Assembly (NCBI GenBank): GCA_041691815.1
Contig: JBEPTZ010000027.1
Location: forward strand, 1-42,449
Origin: 70-18 sp041691815
GTDB taxonomy: Bacteria; Pseudomonadota; Alphaproteobacteria; Acetobacterales; Acetobacteraceae
Length of the DNA: 42,449 nucleotides
Reading direction: 5' to 3'
The notes under the pieces were generated by a model. That model was not told the origin of the DNA and did not search any database. It saw only the letters and a list, made by a program, of their open reading frames with translations. Made by a program: the position numbers and the translations under genes. Of the stretch, positions 1 through 9,700 are shown one piece after another. Within the stretch, counting starts at the first letter, position 1. Every line of letters starts with the position of its first letter.

Positions 1-29
1 TATCCTGGGTAAGCAGGAAAGTTTTTTTG

Positions 30-53
30 CTTCTTTTTGTTCACAAAAAGAAG
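30..53. repeat. Dispersed palindrome, copy 1 (terminator-like)
   Basis: A perfect inverted repeat: arm CTTCTTTTTGT, two-base centre, arm ACAAAAAGAAG. Read on the minus strand it lies just after the stop codon of the cytidylyltransferase gene and is followed by a C and a run of seven A. The same core recurs at about 22973-23008 and 25703-25726. The position suggests a transcription terminator or a BIME/REP-like element. No T-run follows the stem in the transcript direction, so a classical intrinsic terminator is not proven. Confidence 0.75.
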
Positions 54-60
54 ACTTGTT

Positions 61-831
61 TTATCTTTTCCAAGGCGCCTCCCCGGAAGCCCACAGCCGT
101 TCCAGCGTCTGGCGGTCGCGCAGTGTGTCCATCGGTTGCCAGAAGCCGGGGTGGTCGAAGGCGCGGAGCTGGTCGTCGGCGGCGAGCGATTCCAGGGGGC
201 GGCCTTCGAACACGATGCTGTCGTCGGCGATGCGGGAGAGCACGGCCGGGTTGAGCACGAAGAAGCCGCCGTTGATGGTGCCGGCGCCGTCGCCGGGGGG
301 TTTTTCCGAGAAGGCGCGCACGGCGGCGCCGTCGCGGTCGAGCGAGCCGAAGCGGCCGGGGGGGTGGACGGCGGTGACGGTGGCGAGTTTGCCGTGGGCG
401 TGGTGGAAGGCGATCAGCGCGGTGAGGTCGAGGTCGGCCAGGCCGTCGCCGTAGGTCATGCAGAAGGCCGGGTCGCCGGCGAGGTAGGGGGCGATGCGGC
501 GCAGGCGGCCGCCGGTCTGGGTGGCGTCGCCGGTGTCGATCAGGGTGACGCGCCAGGGTTCGGCGGCGCTGCGGTGGAACTGGGTGGTGCCGGCGGCGAG
601 GTCGACGGTGAGGTCGGACTGGTGCAGCCGGTAGTTGACGAAATACTCCTTGATCATGAAGCCCTTGTAGCCGAGGCAGATGATGAATTCGGTGATGCCG
701 TGGGCGGCGTAGAGCTGCATGATGTGCCAGAGGATCGGGCGGCCGCCGATTTCGACCATCGGTTTGGGGCGCAGCACGGTTTCCTCGGCGAGGCGGGTGC
801 CGAGGCCGCCGGCGAGGATCACCGCTTTCAT
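61..831 (-). CDS. rfbF: Glucose-1-phosphate cytidylyltransferase
   Basis: The enzyme makes CDP-glucose from CTP and glucose 1-phosphate, the first step towards CDP-linked deoxysugars of surface glycans; it acts in the cytoplasm. The 256-residue product matches the usual family length. The N-terminus has the nucleotidyltransferase signature GGLGTRL, followed by the RPKPMVEIGGRPILWHIM segment, and MTYGDGLADLD further on supplies the metal-binding aspartate region. I chose the ATG at 831 because the protein begins MKAVILAGG, the canonical N-terminus; the longer reading frame upstream is a low-complexity shadow. The start overlaps the stop of the upstream glycosyltransferase gene as ATGA, so the two are probably translationally coupled. 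No CDP-glucose 4,6-dehydratase is present in the window. CDP-glucose might therefore be processed by genes elsewhere, or used directly, which is an inference. Confidence 0.93.
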   Translation of the reverse strand: MKAVILAGGLGTRLAEETVLRPKPMVEIGGRPILWHIMQLYAAHGITEFIICLGYKGFMIKEYFVNYRLHQSDLTVDLAAGTTQFHRSAAEPWRVTLIDTGDATQTGGRLRRIAPYLAGDPAFCMTYGDGLADLDLTALIAFHHAHGKLATVTAVHPPGRFGSLDRDGAAVRAFSEKPPGDGAGTINGGFFVLNPAVLSRIADDSIVFEGRPLESLAADDQLRAFDHPGFWQPMDTLRDRQTLERLWASGEAPWKR

Positions 832-3206
832 GATGCGGCGTCCATGGCGCGGCGGGCGGTGGATTGGAAGTCGTCGACGAACCAGTCGGCGCGGCCGAGC
901 GGGTTGCGGCGGATCTGGGCGCGCAGGCCGTGGCGCCAGAGCTGGCGGGTGTCGGTGTCGGCGGCGAGTTCGACGGCGCGGGCCAGGTAGGCGGCGTGGC
1001 TGAAGGTGGACAGGCCGGGGAGGCCGGCGTTGATCAGGTTGGAGTGGCTGAGGCGTTCGTAGAAGGCTTCGCCGACCAGGGTGACGGTGGGGACGCCCAT
1101 CCACAGCGCCTCGCAGGTGGTGGTGCCGCCGGTTTGCGGGAAGGTGTCGAGCGCCACGTCGATGCGGTTGTAGTGCGGCATGTGGGTGCCGCGCACGGCT
1201 TCGAATAGGACCCGGTCGGAGGGGACGCCGTTGGCCTGGAAGATGGCACGGACGTTGCTGCGGAAGGCCTCGGTGGCGCCTTCGGGGCGGACGAACAGGA
1301 AGTGGGCGCCATCGACGGCGGCGGTGATGCGGGCCCAGAGGGCGAGGCTTTCCGGGGTGTATTTATACGGGTTGTTCATGGTGCCGAAGGTCACGTGGCC
1401 GGCGCGGGCGCTGGGCAGGCCGGGCTCGATGGCGATGCGGTCGTTGAAGCCGAGGCGACCGAGCACCACCCAGGAGCGGGCGAGTTGGAACGGGCGCTCG
1501 ATCAGCAGGGCGGGGTCCTCGGGGCGGATGTAGGGGTCGACCAGGATGTGGTCGATGGATTCAGGGCCGGCGGAGTGCGGGTAGCCGAGCCAGCTTGCCT
1601 GCAGTTTCGCCGGGCGCCAGGCCATGACGCGCAGCTTGTTCATGTAGGTGGTGCCGCCGAGTTCGAACAGCATGTCGAGCCGGTCATCGGCGATCAGTTG
1701 GGCGGCGTCGCGGTCGGCGATGGCCGGGGCGTGGCGGAAGCCGTCGACCTGGGCTGCGATGTGGCGCTGGATGGCGTCGACCGGGGCGGTGCTCCAGGAG
1801 TAGCAGTAGAGTTCGAAGCGGTTGCGGTCGTAGCCCTCGATCAGCGGCATGGCGAAATAGCTGACCGGGTGGTTGCGCAGGTCGGACGACATCAGGCCGA
1901 GGCGCAGCTTGGCCGGGCCGGAGCGGACCGCCGGCCTGGATGGGGCGAGCGGGGTGCGGGCGGCGGCGGCATCCACGGTGCGGCCCCAGGCGCGGTGGTA
2001 TTGCACCAGCAGGCGGCGCTGGGCTTGGGTGCGGACCTGGGCCATGTGGTAGTGCAGGGCGGCGATGTGGCCCTGGGCGGTCCAGCTTGCGCCAAGCTGC
2101 TCGAAGCTGCCGAGGCGGGCGGCGGTGGCGAAGTCGCAGGCGCGGTGCAGGATGTTGCGCAGCACCTGGGAGTCTTTGGTCAGGTCGCCACCGAGTTCGA
2201 CGCGGCGGCGGGCGAGGCGCCAGGCGGCGTCGATGTTGCAGCCTTCGTCGGGGCCGCGGGTGCGGTCGAGGCTGTCGGCGAGTTCCATGATCAGGTCGGG
2301 GTTGTCGGGCTCCAGCGCCAGGGCGGCCTGCAGGTGGGCGTTGGCGCGGCGGCGGTCGGTGTGCATCAGGCAGCGGGCCAGTTCGGCGAGCGGCCAGGCG
2401 GCGGCGGGCAGGCGGGCGGCGAGGGCCTCGGCGCGGGCCAGGGCGGCGTCGTGCTGGCCGTTGCGGCGCAGGGCGGCGAGCTGGGCCTGGGCGAGACTGG
2501 CGTCGGTGGGGTTGGCCTGTTGCGCGCTGTCGAGCAGGGCGAGGGCTTCGGGGACGCGGGCGGCGAGTTCCAGCATCACCGCCGGCTCGGTCCAGTGGCG
2601 GGGGGCGGCGGGGTTCAGGGTGCGGGCCTGGGCGTAGTGGTGCAATGCGCGCTTGAAGGCGTCCGGCTCGGCGGCGGCGAGATGGCGTTGGGCGGCGCCC
2701 ATCATGCGGTGGTATTCGGCGTTTTTTGGCGCCCGGCGCAGCAGGCGGGCGAGGGTCTCGGCGGCCTGGGCGCCATCGAGCTGGGTGAGGTGGGTGTTGG
2801 CGCGGTTGACCAGCGGGGCGTCGGCTTTCGGGTCGAGGCGGGCGGCGGTGTCGAAGGCGGCCAGCGCCTCGGGGATGCGGCCGGTGTTCTTCAGGGCCAG
2901 ACCGAGCAGGTTGTGCAGGTTGGCGTCCCTGGGGTGGCGGGACAGCGCGGCGCGCAGGCGGGATTCGGCCTCGGGGTAGCGGCGCAGACGCAGCAGCAGG
3001 GCGGCGAGGTCGGCGTGGGTGGCGCGCGGTAGGGGTTCGTTGGTGGCGTGCTGACGGTCGATGGCGGCGGCGAGGTGGCCGGCCTGGGCGGCCGGGCGGC
3101 CGGCGGCACGGGCGGCCTGGGCCAGCAGGGCGGCGACGCTCAGGGTGGCGGTGTTCAGACTCGCGGCGGGGGGTGCGGGGGCGGCTGGGTCGGGCATGGG
3201 GTCCAT
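828..3206 (-). CDS. TPR-containing GT41 (O-GlcNAc transferase/SPINDLY-like) glycosyltransferase
   Basis: Predicted soluble cytoplasmic glycosyltransferase that would move a sugar from a nucleotide donor onto protein Ser/Thr or Asn. The first ~400 residues are Ala/Leu-rich helical repeats of TPR type (for example NLHNLLGLALKNTGRIPEAL). The C-terminal ~370 residues carry GT41 landmarks: LRLGLMSSDLRNHPVSYF with the His-Pro pair of the first GT-B lobe, GYPHSAG, FGTMNNPYKYTPESL with the lysine equivalent to the OGT donor-binding Lys, and DTFPQTGGTTTCEALWMGVP. The start is uncertain. The frame opens with TTG at 3251, in-frame ATGs lie at 3206 and 3197, and none has a clear Shine-Dalgarno; I chose 3206. 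The gene is coupled to rfbF downstream and divergent from the giant RTX gene. Donor and acceptor cannot be read from sequence: O-GlcNAc, O-fucose and N-glucose transfer all occur in this family. Confidence 0.9.
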   Translation of the reverse strand: MDPMPDPAAPAPPAASLNTATLSVAALLAQAARAAGRPAAQAGHLAAAIDRQHATNEPLPRATHADLAALLLRLRRYPEAESRLRAALSRHPRDANLHNLLGLALKNTGRIPEALAAFDTAARLDPKADAPLVNRANTHLTQLDGAQAAETLARLLRRAPKNAEYHRMMGAAQRHLAAAEPDAFKRALHHYAQARTLNPAAPRHWTEPAVMLELAARVPEALALLDSAQQANPTDASLAQAQLAALRRNGQHDAALARAEALAARLPAAAWPLAELARCLMHTDRRRANAHLQAALALEPDNPDLIMELADSLDRTRGPDEGCNIDAAWRLARRRVELGGDLTKDSQVLRNILHRACDFATAARLGSFEQLGASWTAQGHIAALHYHMAQVRTQAQRRLLVQYHRAWGRTVDAAAARTPLAPSRPAVRSGPAKLRLGLMSSDLRNHPVSYFAMPLIEGYDRNRFELYCYSWSTAPVDAIQRHIAAQVDGFRHAPAIADRDAAQLIADDRLDMLFELGGTTYMNKLRVMAWRPAKLQASWLGYPHSAGPESIDHILVDPYIRPEDPALLIERPFQLARSWVVLGRLGFNDRIAIEPGLPSARAGHVTFGTMNNPYKYTPESLALWARITAAVDGAHFLFVRPEGATEAFRSNVRAIFQANGVPSDRVLFEAVRGTHMPHYNRIDVALDTFPQTGGTTTCEALWMGVPTVTLVGEAFYERLSHSNLINAGLPGLSTFSHAAYLARAVELAADTDTRQLWRHGLRAQIRRNPLGRADWFVDDFQSTARRAMDAAS

Positions 3207-3718
3207 GGGCAGGGGAGAGGGCGCCGGGGGTGGGTGCCCGGCGGGGTGCAAGAGTGGCCATGTCGGGGCGACGGGGCAACAGGAACGTGATCTGCAGCAG
3301 CGGGAGCGGGTTGAAGTATAAATATATCCTCTGAGTAAACGAATCTGCGATAAGGCTGGAATAATTCCGCGAATTTCAGGGGTGTAGCCGAAATCGATGG
3401 GAAAGCGATCGGCAAGCAGACGGGCAGAGAAAAATATTTTGTGCCGGCGCTGACGATTGTGACGCTTGGTATCCGCGGTGACATATTGCGTGCGGAGTTT
3501 GGTTCACTTTCCTGCGTGGATATCCCTGCCGATCAATACATTTCGACAGGCTTTCGATCCGCAAATAAGCGGTTTTCGCGCGTTAACATTTCGGTACCTT
3601 CATCTTTCGTTCAGAATCGGATCGTGTGACAATCACATTGGTCTTGTAACGGTTCGTTGCGAATGAGCTATTTGGGGCCAAACCTACCGCTGCGTTGCCC
3701 CCACCAAGGATTATGCCC
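3207..3718. promoter_or_regulatory. Divergent intergenic region between the glycosyltransferase and the giant RTX gene
   Basis: About 0.5 kb, clearly AT-richer than its surroundings, with no convincing gene; the short open frames show no family features. On the minus strand TATACT (3315-3320) could be a -10 box for the glycosyltransferase operon, with a poor -35 17 bases upstream. On the plus side a small palindrome, TGTGA-CAA-TCACA, sits at 3625-3637. Its 3-base spacer differs from the 6-base spacer of a CRP site, so I do not call it CRP. GTGACA within it resembles a -35 hexamer, but no good -10 follows at standard spacing. Confidence 0.4.
3706..3710 (+). promoter_or_regulatory. Ribosome binding site of the giant RTX gene
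   Basis: AAGGA lies 8 bases before the ATG at 3719 but only 2 bases before the in-frame ATG at 3713. This favours initiation at 3719, giving a protein that begins MAPPITGTTGNDTL. The upstream TTG at 3695 has no such site. Confidence 0.6.
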
Positions 3719-6700
3719 ATGGCCCCCCCGATCACCGGCACCACCGGCAACGACACCCTGCCCGGGACCGCGGGTGCCGATACCATCATCGGGCTGGCGG
3801 GCAACGACTCCCTGACCGGGTTGGGCGGCGATGACTGCCTGGATGGCGGCGACGACAACGACACGCTGTATGGCCAGGGCGGCGCGGATACGCTGAGCGG
3901 CGGCGCCGGCAACGACTATCTGGATGACCCGACCGGGGCGAATTCGCTGGATGGCGGGGACGGCAGCGACACCATCGACGAGGTCTCCGGCGGCGATACC
4001 GGCAGCCTGCTGCGCGGCGGGGCGGGGCAGGACAGTTTCAAGCTCAGCAGCAGCGCCGGCAGCAACGCCAACAACAATCCGGTGGCGCTGAAGCCGGACA
4101 GCATCGCCGATTTCCAGGCTGGCGCCGGCGGCGACGTGATCGATCTCGGCTATTACCTGACCGCCTATCTGGCTGGGTGGGACAACACCACCAATCCGTT
4201 CGCCACCGGCTTCCTGCGCATGCAGCAGGTGGGTGCCGACACCGTGCTGCAGCTGAGCCATGACGGCACCGGCGGCACCTGGGTGGATGTGCTGGTGTTG
4301 CAGAACCTGGTCGCCAGCACGCTGACGCATGACAATATCGCACAGGCCTGGAATCCGCTTGGGGCGGCCGGGGTGGTGACCACCGGCGACGATTTCGGCA
4401 ATAATATCAGCGCCGGGCCGGATAACGACACGGTGGACGGCGGCAACGGGCCGGATACCCTGTACGGCAATAATGGCGCCGACCTGCTGCTGGGCAACGA
4501 AGGCAACGACAACCTGCAGGGCGGCTATGGCGCCGACAGCCTGGACGGCGGCGAGGGCAATGATTCGCTGTACGGCGGCTACGGCAACGACACCCTGGCC
4601 GGCGGCAATGCCAACGATTATTTCGACGACACCAACGGCGCCAATTCGATGAGCGGCGGGGCCGGCAATGATACCTTCGCCGACCTGTCGAGCGGCGATA
4701 CCGGCAGCACGGTGAGCGGCGGCGCCGGGCAGGACGATTTCAGCCTGGGCTATTACGCCGGACAGAACGCCAACAACAATCCGGCGGCGCTGCATGCCGA
4801 CGTGGTGACCGATTTCCAGGCCGGCGCCGGCGGCGACGTGCTCGATCTGGGCAGCTACCTGACCGCCTATCTGAGCGGCTGGGACGGCGTGAGCAATCCG
4901 TTCGGGGCGTTCCTGCGGATGCACCAGGCGGGTGCCAACACGGTGCTGCAACTGAGCCATGACGGCAGCGGCGCGGTGTGGGTGGACGTGCTGACCCTGC
5001 AGGGGGTCACCGCCACCAGCCTGGTCGCCGCCAATTTAGTGCAGGGCTTCGATCCGCGGGGCGGGTCCACAGGGCAGGTCCTGGTGGGTGGCGCCGGCGG
5101 CGATAATCTCGCCGGCGGGGTGGCGGCCGATACCATCTCCGGCAACGGCGGCAACGATACACTGTATGGCTATGGCGGCGCCGATCTGCTGGATGGCGGC
5201 GACGGCAACGACAATATCAACGGCGGCGACGGCGCCGACAGCCTGACCGGCGGCGAGGGCAACGATTCGCTGTACGGCAATGCCGGCAACGACACGCTGT
5301 CCGGCGGCAACGCCAATGATTATTTCGACGACACCCAGGGTGCAAATTCGATCTCGGGCGGTGCCGGCAACGACACCATATTGGATGTATCGAGCAGCGA
5401 TGGCGGCAATACCATTTCGGGCGGCGCCGGGCAGGACAGCTTCCAGTTCGGCTATGGCGCCGGCTATAACGCCAACTACAATGCGGCGGCGCTGCATGCT
5501 GATGTGATCACCGATTTCCAGGTCGGCGGCAGCGGCGATGTGCTCGATCTCGGCTCCTACCTGGCCGGCTATCTGGCGGGGTGGGACAGCAACAGCAATC
5601 CGTTCATCACCGGGTTTCTGCGCCTGCAGCAGTCCGGCGCCGATACCGTGCTGCAACTGAGCCATGACGGCACCGGCGCCGCCTGGGTGAATGTGCTGAC
5701 CCTGCAGGGGGTGACGGCGACCGCGCTGCTGGCGGCCAACATCGCGCAGGGCTGGAACCCGCAAGGGGTGGCGGGGGCGACGCTCACCGGCGATGGCGGC
5801 GGGAATAATCTCTCCGGCGGGGTGAACAACGACACGGTGTCGGGCGGCGACGGCAGCGACACGCTGTATGGCTATGGCGGCGCCGATCTGTTGCAGGGCG
5901 GCGACGGCAACGACAACCTCAATGGCGGGGTCGGGGCGGACAGCCTGGATGGCGGCGAGGGCAACGACTCGCTGTACGGCAACGCCGGCGCCGATACGCT
6001 GTCGGGCGGCAATGCCAATGATTATCTGCAGGACATCGAGGGGGCGAACCTGCTGCTGGGGGGCGCGGGCAACGACACCTTCTATGACGTGTCGGGCGGG
6101 GACAGCGGCAGCACGCTGACCGGCGGCACCGGGCAGGACAGTTTCCAGCTCTACTATAATGCCGGCTACCGGGCCAATTCCGCCACCGCCAGTCTGCATG
6201 CCGATGTGGTGAGCGATTTCAGCGCCGGGGCGGGCGGCGATGTGCTCGATCTCGGCTATTACCTGACCGCGTACCTGACCGGCTGGGCCAGCGCGAGCAA
6301 TCCGTTTGTCACCGGCTTCCTGCGCATGCAGCAGGTGGGTGCGAATACCGTGCTGCAACTGAGCCATGACGGCACTGGGGCGGCCTGGGTCGATGTGCTC
6401 ATCCTGCAGGGGGTGACGGCGACCAGTCTCGTCGCGGCGAATATCGCGCAGGGGTGGAATCCGCTGGGCTCGGGCGGGGTGACGCTGACCGGCGATGGTG
6501 CGGCGAATGCGCTGGCCGGCGGGCCGGACAACGATACGCTGTCCGGCGGTGACGGCGCCGATACGCTGTCCGGCAATGGCGGGGCGGATCTGCTGACCGG
6601 CGGCAATGACGGCGACAGCCTGAGCGGCGGCGACGGTGCGGACAGCCTGGATGGCGGGGCGGGGGCGGATACCCTGTCGGGTGACCTCGGCGCGGATACC

Positions 6701-9700
6701 CTGTCCGGCGGTGCGGGCAACGATTCGCTCGCCGACAGCCAGGGCGCCAATTCCGAAAGCGGCGGTACCGGCAACGACGTGTTCGGCAATGTGTCGGGCG
6801 GCGATACCGGCAGCACGCTGTCCGGTGGGGCGGGGCGGGACAGCTTCCGCATCGATTACCAGGGCGGCTACAACGCCAACCACAACACCGCGGCGTTGCA
6901 TGCCGATGTGATCAGCGATTTCACCGCCGGCGCCGGCGGCGATGTGATCGATCTCGGCTATTACCTGCTGGCCTACAGTTCGGGCTATGCCAATGGCACC
7001 AACCCGTTCGCGACCGGGTATCTGCAGGTGGTGCAGAGCGGGGCGGATGCGCTGCTGCAGTTGAACCACGACGCGGCCAGCGGCTGGGTGACGGTGCTGA
7101 CCCTGCAGGGGGTGACGGCGACCAACGTTACCGCGGATAATTTCTACACCAGCTCGTTCGATACCGCCGGGGGCGCCACGGCTGCCGCGCTCGGTTCCAG
7201 CCAGACCGGGACCAACGTGGACGACACGCTGGCCGGCGGCGACAGCAACGACACGCTGTATGGCCAGGCGGGCAATGACAGCCTGGTGGGCAATGGCGGC
7301 GCCGATGACCTGGAGGGCGGCGATGGCGCCGATACCCTGGTGGGCGGCGAGGGGCGCGACACGATCAATGGCGGCACCGGCGATGACAGCCTGGATGGCG
7401 GCATCGACGGCGACCAGCTGAACGGCCAGGGCGGCGCCGATACGTTGGCCGGCGGCGATGGCGACGATTATCTGTACGACACGGTCGGCGCCAATTCGCT
7501 GAGCGGCGGCAATGGCAGCGACACGCTGGACCAGATCTCCAACGGCGACAGCGGCAGCACGCTGTCCGGCGGCGCCGGGGTGGACAGCTTCGTGCTGGGC
7601 AGTGCGCCCGGCTATAATCCGACCACGTTCCATGCCGACAGCATCACCGATTTCACCGTGGGTGCGGCGGGCGATGTGCTGGATGTGGGCACGCTGCTGC
7701 AATATTCGGAGTATTACGGCGGCTGGGACACGACCAGCAATCCGTTCACCAGCGGCTATCTGCGGCTGGTGCAGAGCGGGGCGGATACGCTGCTGCAGCT
7801 GGACCCGGACGGCAGTGGTGCGGCGAGCGGCTGGGTGACGGCGGTGACGCTGAAGGGGGTGACGGCGGGCCAGCTGCTGGCGGCCAATATCGCCCAGGGC
7901 TGGAACCCGCAGGGCGCCGCCGGGCTCACGCTGGCCGGCAATGACGGCGGCAACGATTCGCTGCTGGGCGGGGTGAATGCCGATACGCTGACCGGGCTGG
8001 GCGGCAATGATTCGCTGGACGGTGGCTACGGCGCCGACAGCCTGGATGGCGGCGGCGGCGATGATCTGATCTCCGGCGGTTCCGGCCGCGACACGTTGCA
8101 GGGCGGCAGCGGCAACGACACGCTGTACGGCAATGACGGCGCCGACAGCCTGACCGGCGGGTTGGGCGACGACAGCATCGTGGGCAACGCCGGCAACGAC
8201 ACGCTGGTGGGCAGCGAGGGCAACGACACGCTGAGCGATGGCCAGGGCGCCAACCTGATCGTGGCCGGGTTCGGCAATGATCTGATGGTCGGCGTGTCGG
8301 GCGGCGATAGCGGCAGCACGATGGCCGGCGGCGCCGGCAGCGACACCTATCAGTTCTCCAGCACGCCGGGCTACAACCCGACCACGTTCCATGCCGACAC
8401 GGTCAGCGATTTCGTCACCGGGGCCGGCGGCGATGTGCTGGATGTGAGCGGGCTGCTGCAATGGTCGCAATATTATGGCGGCTGGGACACCACCATCAAT
8501 CCGTTCACCGCGGGCTATCTGCGGCTGGTGCAGAGCGGGGCGAATACCCTGGTGCAGCTGGACAGCGACGGTGGCGGGGCGGCGGGCGGCTGGGTGACGG
8601 TGCTGACGCTGACCGGGGTGACCGCGTCGGCGCTGACGGCGGCGAATATCACCCAGGGGTGGAATCCGCAGGGGACGGCCGGCCAGGTGATCACCGGCAA
8701 TGACGGCGGCAATGATTCGCTGGCCGGCAGTGTGAACAGCGACAGCATCAGCGGGCTGGCGGGCAACGACACGCTGGGCGGCGGCTACGGTGCCGACAGC
8801 CTGGATGGCGGCAGCGGCGACGACAGCCTGTACGGCGATTACGGCGCCGATACGCTGCAGGGCGGCACCGGCAACGATACGCTGGACGGCGGCTACGGCA
8901 ATGACAGCGTGGTGGGCGGCGACGGCAACGACCTGCTGGCCAACAACAATAACGGCGGCAGCGACACGCTGCTGGGCCAGGCCGGCGACGATACGCTGGG
9001 CGACACCGTCGGCGCCAACTCGCTGGATGGCGGGACCGGCAATGACAGCTTCACCGGCGTGTCGGGCGGCGACAGTGGCAGCACGCTGGCCGGCGGCTCG
9101 GGCGCGGATATATTCCAGTTCACCAGTGGCGCCGGCTATAATCCCGGCACTGTCAAGGCCGATACGGTCACCGACTTCACCGGCGGCGCCGGCGGCGATG
9201 CGCTGGATTTCAGCCAGTTGCTGCAATGGTCGCAGTATTATGGCGGCTGGGATTCCACCACCAATCCGTTCGCCGCCGGCTATCTGCGGCTGCAACAGAG
9301 CGGCAGCACGACGCTGGTGCAACTGGATCGCGACGCTGCTGGCACCGCCGCCGGCTGGACCACGGTGCTGAGCCTGCAGAATGTCGGCAGCATGCCGGTG
9401 CCGGGCTATGTGACCGCGCCGATCGATCTTTCGACCGGGCACGACGCGGCGGGGGCGTTGCTGGGCACCTCGGGCCAGGCGGATGCGCACTGGACGGTGG
9501 ACATGCCGGGCGGCGCCACGCCGGCGGCGCAGGCGGTGCTGGTGGGGGCGGCGGATTACCACAGCGGCTGGTACGGCGCCGATGGCCGGTCGGACTGGAT
9601 CGCCCGCTCGGCGGCGACGCAGAACAACGGCAGCGATCTGTACTCGTTCCATACCACGTTCGACCTGACCGGCTACGACCTGTCCAAGGTGTCGCTGGAC

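Noticed and set aside
37..990. Plus-strand frame of 317 codons opposite rfbF
   Set aside because: Gly/Val/Ala low-complexity complement of a clear cytidylyltransferase gene.
3441..3629. Small genes in the intergenic region before the giant gene
   Set aside because: Short frames on both strands lack ribosome binding sites, coding-like codon use and recognisable features.
3625..3637. CRP-binding site
   Set aside because: The half-sites match TGTGA/TCACA, but the spacer is 3 bases, where CRP needs 6.
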